Shown piece after piece: positions 38,211-45,816 of a DNA stretch of 64,000 nucleotides (the stretch's first letter is position 1; the number at the start of each line of letters is the position of its first letter). The notes below the pieces were generated by a model. That model ran no database searches, was not told the origin of the DNA, and was given only the letters and a program-made list of their open reading frames with translations. Source of the DNA: JAAGZL01 sp050291365 (lineage in GTDB: Bacteria > Pseudomonadota > Gammaproteobacteria > Chromatiales > Chromatiaceae); assembly GCA_050291365.1 (NCBI GenBank), contig JBNKJS010000006.1, positions 1 to 64,000 on the forward strand, given 5' to 3'. The position numbers and the translations under genes are program-made.

Positions 38211-38749
38211 ATCACCGGTAAACGCCTGATGTACTCGTACATCACAATGGAAGCTGCGATGCTTACGTTCAGGCTCTCTATCTGGCCGAACTGGGGGATG
38301 GAGAGGCCTTGGATATCGGGGTAGTCGTCTGGGTTAAAACTGAGGCCGAACTCCTCATGACCAAAGATAAAAGCGCTTTTTCCAGGGAAGGGTGCGTCTT
38401 GCAGCTTCTCACCCTTGTCTGCCTCTAGAGTGAACAGGCTATATCCCCGTGTTGCAAGGTCGGCATGGCACTGGTGAAAGCTGTCAAAGAAGCGTGCCGG
38501 GACATTTTTGAATGCGCCCTTGCTGGCGGCGGGGTCGAAGGGGCCGATATCCACCAGGTGCACCTCACAGGCACCGAAGATCTCGGCGCTACGCAGGATC
38601 TTGGGGATGTTAAAACCTGCCTTGAGGCTATCCATGACAATAATAAAATCATGTACGCCGGGTTTGGCCAGGAGATTACGCCTGCGCTGTTTCTCGTAGC
38701 GCAGTAGCGCCTGGTTCTGTGCCCGTTTGCGATTCTTTTTGCTTGCCAT
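38207..38749 (-). CDS. RNA 2'-O-methyltransferase, TrmH/SpoU family
   Basis: 180 residues from the ATG at 38749; longer readings would overlap the FKBP gene promoter and coding region on the other strand and are not favoured. A basic N-terminus (ASKKNRKRAQNQALLRYEKQRRR) precedes the SPOUT fold. Motif 1 is NIPKILRSAEIFGACEVHLVD, motif 2 AFIFGHEEFGLS, and motif 3 GQIESLNVSIAASIVMYEYIR, which forms the AdoMet-binding knot. It methylates a tRNA or rRNA ribose; the exact target cannot be assigned. Its stop codon lies in a REP unit. Confidence 0.88.
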   Translation of the reverse strand: MASKKNRKRAQNQALLRYEKQRRRNLLAKPGVHDFIIVMDSLKAGFNIPKILRSAEIFGACEVHLVDIGPFDPAASKGAFKNVPARFFDSFHQCHADLATRGYSLFTLEADKGEKLQDAPFPGKSAFIFGHEEFGLSFNPDDYPDIQGLSIPQFGQIESLNVSIAASIVMYEYIRRLPVM

Positions 38750-38923
38750 GTGGATTACATGATAACCCACTCTAATAGCGGGGAGAAAAATCCGGCTGAA
38801 AGTTTCTGCTCTATCTGAGAGAATAACCGTGTTGCGATCAGATGCTGTTTGGCTAAAACCCACCAGTGAGACATTACGCATCACTCTTTCTTTACTCACT
38901 CGACTCCTCAAAGGACATCCAAT

Positions 38924-39352
38924 ATGACACAGGCGAAAAGCGGCGACAGGGTTAAGGTTCACTACACAGGTACTCTGGACGATGGAACCCAATTTGACTC
39001 CTCAACTGGCGGGGAGCCGATGGAGGTGACCCTGGGAAATGGCGAGGTAATTCCAGGATTTGAGCAGGGTATTGAGGGTATGGAGGTTGGAGACACAAAA
39101 AAAATTCATATCCCCTGCGCTGATGCCTATGGCGAACGCCACCAGGAGTTGGTGCATGAGGTCCCGAGGGATCAGTTGCCTCAGGAGGTTGATCTTGAGG
39201 TGGGCATGCAGTTTCAGGTGGACGCTGGTGGGGCTCCAATGATCCTTACTGTGACAGGGGTGTCAGCGGACAGTGCCACTCTGGATGGCAATCACCCCAT
39301 GGCTGGAAATAACCTCAATTTTGAACTCGAGCTGGTAGAAGTGCTCTCCTAA
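38924..39352 (+). CDS. FKBP-type peptidyl-prolyl isomerase (SlyD-like)
   Basis: 142 residues, no signal peptide. FKBP core VHYTGTLDDGTQFDSS (12-27) and GNGEVIPGFEQGIEGMEVGD (38-57), an insert-in-flap domain (about 65-120), then GNHPMAGNNLNFELELVEV. This layout is that of SlyD/FkpB cytoplasmic chaperone-isomerases, but the metal-binding His/Cys tail of E. coli SlyD is missing. AAAGGA precedes the ATG. Confidence 0.92.
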   Translation: MTQAKSGDRVKVHYTGTLDDGTQFDSSTGGEPMEVTLGNGEVIPGFEQGIEGMEVGDTKKIHIPCADAYGERHQELVHEVPRDQLPQEVDLEVGMQFQVDAGGAPMILTVTGVSADSATLDGNHPMAGNNLNFELELVEVLS

Positions 39353-39446
39353 AGAGGTTGGTTTTAAGTGTACGGTTGGCGCTAGTTAGGTCGGGAAATT
39401 TTCCGAGGCCGCTGCCTGATCTATCCTGGTAACTAAAGAGTGCTAT

Positions 39447-40607
39447 ATGCTATTTCCTGATTATCGCGGTGGCAGCATCGTTAATCTCATCTCCTCCATA
39501 GAGCAGGGGATGGGGACCGGTTTCGATCTTTATGCCCCCGCAACCGCCTTGCCAGTGTCGGAGTTGCGCCAGAGCAAGAATGTAATCCTGCTGGTGATTG
39601 ACGGCCTTGGTTACGACTATTTAACCAGCCAGGGTGAAGGCAGTAATCTGCATGGTCATCTGAGATCAAGCCTCACAACCGTTGGACCCTCCACCACCTC
39701 CGCGGCAATTCCGACCTTTCTAACAGGTGTGGCGCCCCAGCAGCACGGCTTTACCGGCTGGTTTACCTGGTTTCGTGAGTTGGGGAATATCCTTGCGGTT
39801 CTGCCGTTCCAGCCGCGCCATGGTGGTTGTGATATGGGGCAGATCGATTTCAATCTCGGGGTGCTTTCCGGGTGTGAGTCTATGTTTGAACGTATCCATA
39901 CCGGCAAGCATGTGGTAATGCCGGAGAGGATTGCTGAGTCGGAATTCAACATGGCCTTTCACGATGGTGCTCGTATCTGGCAGTTTTCAGAGCTCTCGGA
40001 CTTCTTTGGTGTAGTTAAGGATGCTGCTACCAGCGAGAACCAGCGTAACTATGTCTACGCCTATTGGCCGGAGTTCGATAGTCTGGCCCACTCTAAAGGC
40101 ATAGCTAGCAGTGAGGTTGCGCAACATTTTGCTGAGTTGGATGAGGCCTTTGGTAGGTTTGTTCAGAGTCTGCAGGGAACAGACAGCAAGATCATAGTTA
40201 CCGCAGATCACGGTTTTGTAGATATCCCCTCCAGCGGTGTGATACAGATGAGCGACCATCCGGAGCTGGTCGACACCCTGGTGCTGCCGCTGTGCGGAGA
40301 GAAGCGTTTCTCCTTCTGTTATGTGCATCCAGAGAAGAGCGACCGCTTCCAGCAGTATGTGGAATCGGAACTGTCCCATGCCCTTGATATGCATAGAAGC
40401 GCTGATCTGATTGAGCAGGGCTGGTATGGTTTGGGCGATCCCCATCCAGAGTTGGAGTCACGGGTGGGACACTATACGCTGGTGCTGAAGCCTGGGTATA
40501 AGATCAGGGATCGTGTGCTGGGAGAAAAACCGAAACGACATATTGGGGTGCATGGCGGTGTTAGCCATGAGGAGATGTGTGTGCCTCTGGTCGTTGTTGA
40601 TTGTTAG
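39447..40607 (+). CDS. Alkaline-phosphatase-superfamily phosphodiesterase / nucleotide pyrophosphatase
   Basis: 386 residues, cytoplasmic. Metal and nucleophile blocks of the type I phosphodiesterase family: LLVIDGLGYDYL (near 50), STTSAAIPTFLTGVAPQQHGFTGW with the Thr/Ser nucleophile region (near 80-100), YWPEFDSLAHSKG (second metal site), TADHGFVDIP and GVHGGVSHEEMCVPLVV (final His). Substrate unknown; relatives hydrolyse phosphodiester bonds of nucleotides or phosphonates. The ArsC-like gene follows after 10 nt, probably co-transcribed. Confidence 0.85.
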   Translation: MLFPDYRGGSIVNLISSIEQGMGTGFDLYAPATALPVSELRQSKNVILLVIDGLGYDYLTSQGEGSNLHGHLRSSLTTVGPSTTSAAIPTFLTGVAPQQHGFTGWFTWFRELGNILAVLPFQPRHGGCDMGQIDFNLGVLSGCESMFERIHTGKHVVMPERIAESEFNMAFHDGARIWQFSELSDFFGVVKDAATSENQRNYVYAYWPEFDSLAHSKGIASSEVAQHFAELDEAFGRFVQSLQGTDSKIIVTADHGFVDIPSSGVIQMSDHPELVDTLVLPLCGEKRFSFCYVHPEKSDRFQQYVESELSHALDMHRSADLIEQGWYGLGDPHPELESRVGHYTLVLKPGYKIRDRVLGEKPKRHIGVHGGVSHEEMCVPLVVVDC

Positions 40608-40617
40608 GGGAGCTATT

Positions 40618-40971
40618 ATGAAAACTACCATCTATCACAACCCGCGTTGCAGTAAGAGCCGGGCAACACTTGAACTGATTAAAGGCGAAGGGGTGGAGCC
40701 TGCAATCCAGGCCTACCTGGAAACCCCTCCCACTAAACAGGAGCTTGTCAGGATCCTGCAGCTCCTGGGCAAGAAGCCGCAGGAGATTATCCGCTTTGGT
40801 GAGTCGGTGGCCAAGGAGCTTCAGTTGTCACCCCAGGATGATCGTGGCGAAGATGAGTGGATCGATCTTATGCTGCAAAATCCAATCTTGATAGAGCGCC
40901 CGATTGTGGTGGTGGATGGTGAGGCTGCGGTGATTGGCCGTCCGCCGGAGAGTGTACTGACAATTCTCTAG
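40618..40971 (+). CDS. arsC: ArsC/Spx-family thioredoxin-fold reductase (arsenate reductase-like)
   Basis: 117 residues from the ATG at 40618, which has AGGGGAG upstream; earlier in-frame starts lie in the previous gene. Thioredoxin-like fold with YHNPRCSKSRATL (catalytic Cys12 motif CSKS) and LIERPIVVVDGEAAVIGRPPE, both diagnostic of the glutaredoxin-dependent ArsC family. It may reduce arsenate, but many family members are not tied to arsenic, and no arsR or arsB is nearby. The 3' end overlaps the converging endonuclease gene by 4 nt. Confidence 0.9.
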   Translation: MKTTIYHNPRCSKSRATLELIKGEGVEPAIQAYLETPPTKQELVRILQLLGKKPQEIIRFGESVAKELQLSPQDDRGEDEWIDLMLQNPILIERPIVVVDGEAAVIGRPPESVLTIL

Positions 40972-41642
40972 AATCTGAGCTTATAGGCCAGTTGTGGCTG
41001 GTCGATAAAACGGTTTCTGGTGCCCTGAATCTTCTCTATGGCTTCATTGCGCCGCTGCTCTTCAACATCTGGTGGATCTTCCCGATGCCACTGTTTTAGC
41101 AGCTCACCCTGTTTTTTATAGATAGTTAGGCCGTAGCGCTGGTGCATGTAAAACATGGCTCGAGCAATATTTCCGCGGCTCATGGGGCGTGGCTCTACGC
41201 GGCGTCTGCGCTGGTCAATCTCAAAATCGCACTTACCAAAACGGCGTTTCTCCCCGCGGATCATAGCAAAGGCATAGCTGCTGCGGGCTTGGTTAATCTC
41301 CTGGCGAGCGGGATAGAGGTTATGCATATCCGCTTCGACCTTGTTAAATCCGGGACTGGTTTTGCGGCAGTGGTCACGATCCTTACAACCGAACTTTTTC
41401 AATGCCCAGCTCATGGGGAAGACGTGTTCGATATTGATGCTTCGTCCCTTGTTCGAGCCGAATTTGCGGCCGCAATAGAGGGTCTCACCGCCATCGGGAT
41501 AGAGCCTAGACCAGAACAGCGGCAGGACGTTGAAGTATTCTCCCTCCGGTTTTCTATAGGCGTCGGCAGGTGTGCCCAGGTAGATCCCGAGCAGGAGAGT
41601 AATGGCAAAAATGCCTGATCTTATTATCTTGCTCTTTGGCAA
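40968..41642 (-). CDS. endA: Secreted endonuclease I (EndA/Dns family)
   Basis: 224 residues with a signal peptide (1-28, cleavage after ADA). The nuclease motif INIEHVFPMSW (near 69-79) contains the His expected to activate water, and DMHNLYPARQEINQARSSYAF, RGNIARAMFYM follow, as in periplasmic endonuclease I. It degrades DNA outside the cytoplasm. It starts 4 nt after the malonyltransferase stop and so is probably translated from the same mRNA. Confidence 0.92.
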   Translation of the reverse strand: MPKSKIIRSGIFAITLLLGIYLGTPADAYRKPEGEYFNVLPLFWSRLYPDGGETLYCGRKFGSNKGRSINIEHVFPMSWALKKFGCKDRDHCRKTSPGFNKVEADMHNLYPARQEINQARSSYAFAMIRGEKRRFGKCDFEIDQRRRRVEPRPMSRGNIARAMFYMHQRYGLTIYKKQGELLKQWHREDPPDVEEQRRNEAIEKIQGTRNRFIDQPQLAYKLRF

Positions 41643-41646
41643 TTGC

Positions 41647-42624
41647 CTATTCTATCCCCGCACTCTCTTTGATGGTCGCCAGGTTTATCGCCGATTTGTA
41701 TTCTGGTCTAGGGTCGGCACGTCGGGTGAACTTCTTGAGAATGCTCTCCAGGTTGGGTCGTTTTTCCGCCGGACCCTCGCCGCTGCCGATGCCGCCTCCG
41801 AACTCGACGAACAGCTCAACGCCACTGTCCAGAAGGCTCTGCATGCAACCCACCCAGTTAACCGGATGGAAAAGTTGGAAGAAGAGTCGGGAGCGGATGC
41901 TATCGGCGTCCTCTGCATGGAAGTCGCCAGTAAAATTGGAGGGTACCTTGATCTTGGGGCTGGCAAACTCGACCTGGCTCAGTTCGTCGCGGAAACGACG
42001 CGCGGCCTCCACCATGTAATAGGTATGGAATGCCCCTTCTGTCTTGAGTCTGACCGCCTTTTTCTTGGGGTATAGTTCCGCCATCTCCTCGGCCAGTGCG
42101 TCCAGGTCGGGACCGGCACCACCCACTACGGTCTGATCCGGCAGGTTAAGGCCGGCGATGCCGCAGTAGTGTTTGTCCGAAAGGGGCTTGGCAGTCTCTA
42201 GGTCTACAGTCAGGGCCAGCATCTCCCCCTCGCCGTATGTCCCCATCAGCTCGCCGCGCTTGGATACTAGGCGCAAGGCATCGGCAAAGCTGAGTGATTC
42301 AGCCGCTACCAGGGCAGAATATTCCCCCAGGCTGTGACCGGCCGCGGCCATCGGTTGTAGCGGACTCTCCGCCAGTTCCCGGTAGAGGGTAAGGCAGGCG
42401 ATATGGTGGGTAAGCAGCACCGGCTGGGTGTAACGGGTCAGGTTAATCTGCTCTTTAGGGTCATTGAAGGAGAGGTCTGCCATGTCATATCCCAGAACAT
42501 CACTGGCCTCCTGATAGATCTGCTTCACAGAGTCGAATTCTGCATGCAGGTCACTGCCTATGCCGGGATACTGTGAGCCCTGGCCGGGAAAAATGAAGGT
42601 GCTGTTTTGATCTGGGTTTGACAT
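41647..42624 (-). CDS. Stand-alone acyltransferase of the malonyl-CoA:ACP transacylase (FabD) family
   Basis: 325 residues. FIFPGQGSQYPGIG near 10-23, nucleophile GHSLGE (Ser98), Arg123 in VSKRGELM, and His200 in GAFHTYYM match the FabD triad region. The C-terminal FVEFGGGIGSGEGPAEKRPN differs from the usual EVGPGxVL of FabD, and the gene is not in a fab cluster, so it may load malonyl or another acyl group in a special pathway rather than be the housekeeping FabD (inference). Upstream of endA with a 4-nt gap. Confidence 0.85.
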   Translation of the reverse strand: MSNPDQNSTFIFPGQGSQYPGIGSDLHAEFDSVKQIYQEASDVLGYDMADLSFNDPKEQINLTRYTQPVLLTHHIACLTLYRELAESPLQPMAAAGHSLGEYSALVAAESLSFADALRLVSKRGELMGTYGEGEMLALTVDLETAKPLSDKHYCGIAGLNLPDQTVVGGAGPDLDALAEEMAELYPKKKAVRLKTEGAFHTYYMVEAARRFRDELSQVEFASPKIKVPSNFTGDFHAEDADSIRSRLFFQLFHPVNWVGCMQSLLDSGVELFVEFGGGIGSGEGPAEKRPNLESILKKFTRRADPRPEYKSAINLATIKESAGIE

Positions 42625-42816
42625 ATTTCTGTTCTCCTAAATGCTCGCCGGGGCAGGATAGACATTATCTGGCTCTGGAACAAGAGGCAAAAGTAGTAAG
42701 CTATATAGAAATAGAGCTGATTATATTGAGCGGCGTCAAGGCATAGGGTGGCGTTACTTGGGTAAACTGAATCAGATGTTAAATTGTCGTACTGCACGAT
42801 TTTGAAGGAGATGGAT

Positions 42817-43041
42817 ATGGGTGAAAAGCTGCTGCTCCTGCCGAGCGGGGAGTTTGGTAAGATTCGTTTGCTAAGGGTTCCTGCTGATCTGGATGAGCAT
42901 GAGGCCTTCAGGAATACAACCGGCGTGATAGCCTCGGTGGAAGAGGGCAACCCGGACTGCTCCCTGGAGGATATTGAGGATGCCCTGGAGGAGCATGGGT
43001 TTCAGTTAGTGGATTACATCCTGGGGCCTGAGCTGAGCTGA
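42817..43041 (+). CDS. Small acidic protein of unknown function
   Basis: 74 residues from the ATG at 42817, favoured over 42784 or 42811 because AAGGAG (42805-42810) ends 6 nt upstream. Sequence begins MGEKLLLLPSGEFGKIRLLRVP, has a run of acidic residues (about 45-60, CSLEDIEDALEEHG) and no membrane segment or known motif. A terminator follows within 40 nt, so it looks like a genuine single-gene unit. Function unknown. Confidence 0.65.
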   Translation: MGEKLLLLPSGEFGKIRLLRVPADLDEHEAFRNTTGVIASVEEGNPDCSLEDIEDALEEHGFQLVDYILGPELS

Positions 43042-43078
43042 CCCAGGCCTCGCCAGTTATGTCTGGCCAGAGGTTCCG

Positions 43079-43118
43079 GCCGGTGATGTAGCAGATGACT
43101 GCATTACCGGCTTTTTTG
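43079..43118 (+). terminator. Rho-independent terminator after the 74-residue gene
   Basis: GCCGGTGATG pairs with CATTACCGGC through an imperfect loop, followed by TTTTTTG (43112-43118). Stem of about ten pairs, one of them G-U. Confidence 0.8.
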
Positions 43119-43229
43119 TGTCACTCATTTGTCTGGGTGATATAGTGGGCGTTGTCCAATATAACGTTTCCAGACAGCGGTCCGGACATAAGTGAATAAC
43201 AAGAGAGCGGAAAAACAGATGGGTAATCT

Positions 43230-44777
43230 ATGGAGAGTGTGACCGAGCGACCGGGCCTGCTGGAAACCCTGCGTGCCTATCGTCATCCGCGCGTGATCAC
43301 TATGCTGTTTCTGGGGTTCTCTGCCGGACTGCCCCTGCTGCTAATTTTTTCATCCCTCTCCTTGTGGTTGCGCGAGGCCGATATAAGCAGGTCCACGGCG
43401 ACCTACTTTAGCTGGGCCGCCCTGGGCTACTCGTTTAAATTTGTCTGGGCCCCGATAATTGACAAGATGCCACTGCCCTGGCTGACTCGGGTCTTGGGTC
43501 GGCGTCGCGCCTGGCTACTGGTGGCCCAGGGGGCGATCATTACGGCTATCCTGTGGATGGCCTTTACCAATCCGGCAGACAATCTCACCCCCATGGCCCT
43601 GGCGGCGGTGATGCTGGGGTTCTCTTCTGCTACCCAGGATATAGTCATCGACGCCTACCGCATCGAATCAGCAGAGCAGCGCATGCAGGCGCTGATGGCC
43701 TCCTCATATATCGCCGGATATCGAATCGGCATGCTGGTGGCGGGGGCGGGGGCCCTCAAACTGGCGGCCTGGTTCAGTGACGCCCCCGGGTATGACTATA
43801 CCGCTTGGCGCGACGCCTATATCTGGATGGCGGTGGCCATGGGGGTTGGTGTGGTTACCACCCTGGTTGTTTCTGAGCCTGGTACAGAGCAGAAAGAGAG
43901 CAAATATCTAAACACTCTGACCGACTATCTACGCTTCCTGTCGCTGTTTCTCATTGCGGTTGTCGCTCTGGTTGCGACCTTCAGCTACTCCGCTCCACTG
44001 TATGAGAGTGCCAAACTGGGCTTGACCACTATTATGGGAGAACATGCCCTGACCGGGTTTGTTGCTGAACTACTGCGCCTGCTTCTGGCCCTGGTGTCTG
44101 CGGCTGTTGCGGCTCACATTGCCATCGAAGTCGGGGTTGCGAGACAGGAGGTGCTGGTTGAGACATACATTGATCCCATGGCGGATTTCTTTCGCCGCTA
44201 CGGCCGGTTGGCGTTGTTGATCCTAGCGTTGGTGGGGTTTTATCGGGTGTCAGATATCGTGCTGGGGGTGATCTCTAATGTCTTCTATCAAGATATGGGG
44301 TTCACCAAGCACCAGATCGCTGATATCACCAAGACCTTCGGCCTGCTTATGACTATCGTGGGTGGTTTTCTCGGAGGCAGTTTTGCTCTGCGTTACGGGG
44401 TGATGCCTATACTGTTTCTCGGGGCGGTGCTTTCTGCTGCCACCAATCTGTTATTTCTGCTGTTGGCCCAATCGGGGGCCGATGTGCCCATGTTGATCCT
44501 GGTGATTGCGGCGGATAATCTTAGTGCCGGCCTGGCCAGTGCGGCGTTTATCGCCTACCTCTCAGGTCTGACCAACATCTCGTTTACCGCGTTTCAATAT
44601 GCCGTATTCAGCTCTCTTATGACCCTGTTTCCCAAGCTTTTGGGCGGCTACTCCGGGACCATCGTGGATTCGATCGGATACAACACGTTTTTCCTGATAA
44701 CGGCGGCCCTGGGGATTCCGGTGTTGTTGCTGGTCTATCTGGCGGGGCGATATATGCCGCCGGAAGAAAATTCCTGA
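43230..44777 (+). CDS. ampG: MFS permease, AmpG-like (muropeptide transporter)
   Basis: 515 residues, about 12-14 membrane segments. The N-terminal FLGFSAGLPLLLIFSSLSLWLREADIS, LGYSFKFVWAPIIDKMPLPWL and LGRRRAWLL and the later YQDMGFTKHQIADITKTFGL, LAAFIAYLSGLTN-like and FTAFQYAVFSSL blocks match AmpG, which imports GlcNAc-anhydro-MurNAc peptides for wall recycling. A central insert (about 225-315, with two hydrophobic stretches) is longer than in E. coli AmpG. In many relatives mlaFED would be next to mlaC at this position, but here the permease is the direct neighbour. Confidence 0.88.
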   Translation: MESVTERPGLLETLRAYRHPRVITMLFLGFSAGLPLLLIFSSLSLWLREADISRSTATYFSWAALGYSFKFVWAPIIDKMPLPWLTRVLGRRRAWLLVAQGAIITAILWMAFTNPADNLTPMALAAVMLGFSSATQDIVIDAYRIESAEQRMQALMASSYIAGYRIGMLVAGAGALKLAAWFSDAPGYDYTAWRDAYIWMAVAMGVGVVTTLVVSEPGTEQKESKYLNTLTDYLRFLSLFLIAVVALVATFSYSAPLYESAKLGLTTIMGEHALTGFVAELLRLLLALVSAAVAAHIAIEVGVARQEVLVETYIDPMADFFRRYGRLALLILALVGFYRVSDIVLGVISNVFYQDMGFTKHQIADITKTFGLLMTIVGGFLGGSFALRYGVMPILFLGAVLSAATNLLFLLLAQSGADVPMLILVIAADNLSAGLASAAFIAYLSGLTNISFTAFQYAVFSSLMTLFPKLLGGYSGTIVDSIGYNTFFLITAALGIPVLLLVYLAGRYMPPEENS

Positions 44778-44871
44778 TTGCGGAACCTGTAGACATATTC
44801 ACCAAACGTTCATATTTCTTATTGCATAATAGTGCTACAGGAGAGAAAATCCCCCGCCCTAACATGGAATC

Positions 44872-44890
44872 GTTAGTGTTAGTGTTAGTG
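44872..44890 (+). repeat. Threefold GTTAGT hexamer before mlaC
   Basis: GTTAGT is repeated three times without interruption, about 40 nt before the mlaC start. Short tandem repeats between promoter and start can vary in copy number; no promoter elements were confirmed around it. Confidence 0.5.
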
Positions 44891-44928
44891 GATATATCAA
44901 GACTTGATCAATATAGAGGTATAGGTTG

Positions 44929-45546
44929 ATGGTACACAATAAAGTTTGTCGCTCTTTGGTGGTTTTTGGGCTGCTGTTTTGGGCCCAGTCGGTGTTTGCT
45001 GCTGCCGATCCCCAGGCATTGGTTATGAAGACAACGGAGCAGGTGCTGGCCGAGATACAGGCAAAAAAGCAGGAGCTGACCGACAATCCGTCCAAGATAT
45101 ATCCTCTGGTGGATCAAATCCTGCTTCCTCGTTTCGACTTTAACCAGATCTCGCGTTTGGTTCTGGGCGATCACTGGAAGAGCGCCACCGCTCCTGAGAA
45201 GAAAGGTTTCATCAAAGAGTTTCGCGAACTCCTGGTAAGGACCTATGCCACGGCGCTTCTTAGTTATTCTGGGCAGGAGATAGAGTATCCGCCCATTAAG
45301 GCCAAACCAGATGCCAAGAAGGTCAAGATTAAGACCAAGGTTAAGAATTCCGGGTCCTCAGCTGTGCCGATTGACTACAGTCTGTATCTGAGTAAGGCCA
45401 ACCAGGATTGGATGGTCTACGATATAACCATCGACGGGGTGAGTCTGGTCTCGACCTATCGTTCAAATTTTAATTCACAGATTCGTCGCAACAAACTTGC
45501 CGGTTTGATCTCTGATCTGAAAGAGAGAAACGCCAAAGGCAAATAG
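44929..45546 (+). CDS. mlaC: Periplasmic phospholipid-binding protein MlaC
   Basis: 205 residues with a signal peptide (about 1-23, cleavage after VFA-A). The MlaC/Ttg2D fold is indicated by LVDQILLPRFDFNQISRLVLGDHWKSATAPEKKGFIKEFRELLVRTYATALLSY and by YDITIDGVSLVSTYRSNF at the C-terminus. It shuttles phospholipids between MlaA at the outer membrane and MlaFEDB in the inner membrane. ATG at 44929 with AGAGGT upstream. mlaF, mlaE, mlaD, mlaB and ibaG, its usual neighbours before murA, are all absent here. Confidence 0.93.
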   Translation: MVHNKVCRSLVVFGLLFWAQSVFAAADPQALVMKTTEQVLAEIQAKKQELTDNPSKIYPLVDQILLPRFDFNQISRLVLGDHWKSATAPEKKGFIKEFRELLVRTYATALLSYSGQEIEYPPIKAKPDAKKVKIKTKVKNSGSSAVPIDYSLYLSKANQDWMVYDITIDGVSLVSTYRSNFNSQIRRNKLAGLISDLKERNAKGK

Positions 45547-45563
45547 GATGCTTCCTGCGTCTC

Positions 45564-45590
45564 GGGATGCTTTTAGTTTAAAAGCGTCCC
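45564..45590 (+). terminator. Stem-loop after mlaC
   Basis: GGGATGCTTTT, a short loop, AAAAGCGTCCC forms an 11-bp stem with one wobble, 17 nt past the mlaC stop. The T-run is inside the stem and the tail is not T-rich, so termination is only probable. The remaining bases up to murA hold no recognisable gene or ibaG remnant. Confidence 0.5.
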
Positions 45591-45816
45591 GCTAATCGTG
45601 GCGAATAAATAGTTTGTTGTCTTTGCGTAAGTTGGCGGTGATTTGCGTCCATTTTCGGCCTAAAAGCAATTAAAAGGCTTACGGTTGCCGCCAATGCCTG
45701 AAAAAAACGGTGGGTGGCGTGGTAAATGCTTTCCGTTTATCTGGCTTTTCTTATATCATACCCCGTTTTTCAATCGCTAGATTTCATTGGGGCAGGCCGA
45801 TCGGCCATACATATCT

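Noticed and set aside
38750..38992. 81-residue N-terminal extension of the TrmH-family protein
   Set aside because: It would overlap the FKBP gene on the other strand and contains no conserved residues of the family.
40618..40971. Arsenic resistance operon
   Set aside because: Only an ArsC-like reductase is present; no ArsR, ArsB or Acr3 gene is nearby.
44900..44910. TTGATCAA as an FNR site before mlaC
   Set aside because: The half-sites have no 4-nt spacer, so it is not an FNR palindrome.
45547..45816. Remnant of ibaG/bolA or mlaB before murA
   Set aside because: Frames are broken by many stops and none of the BolA or STAS motifs is visible.
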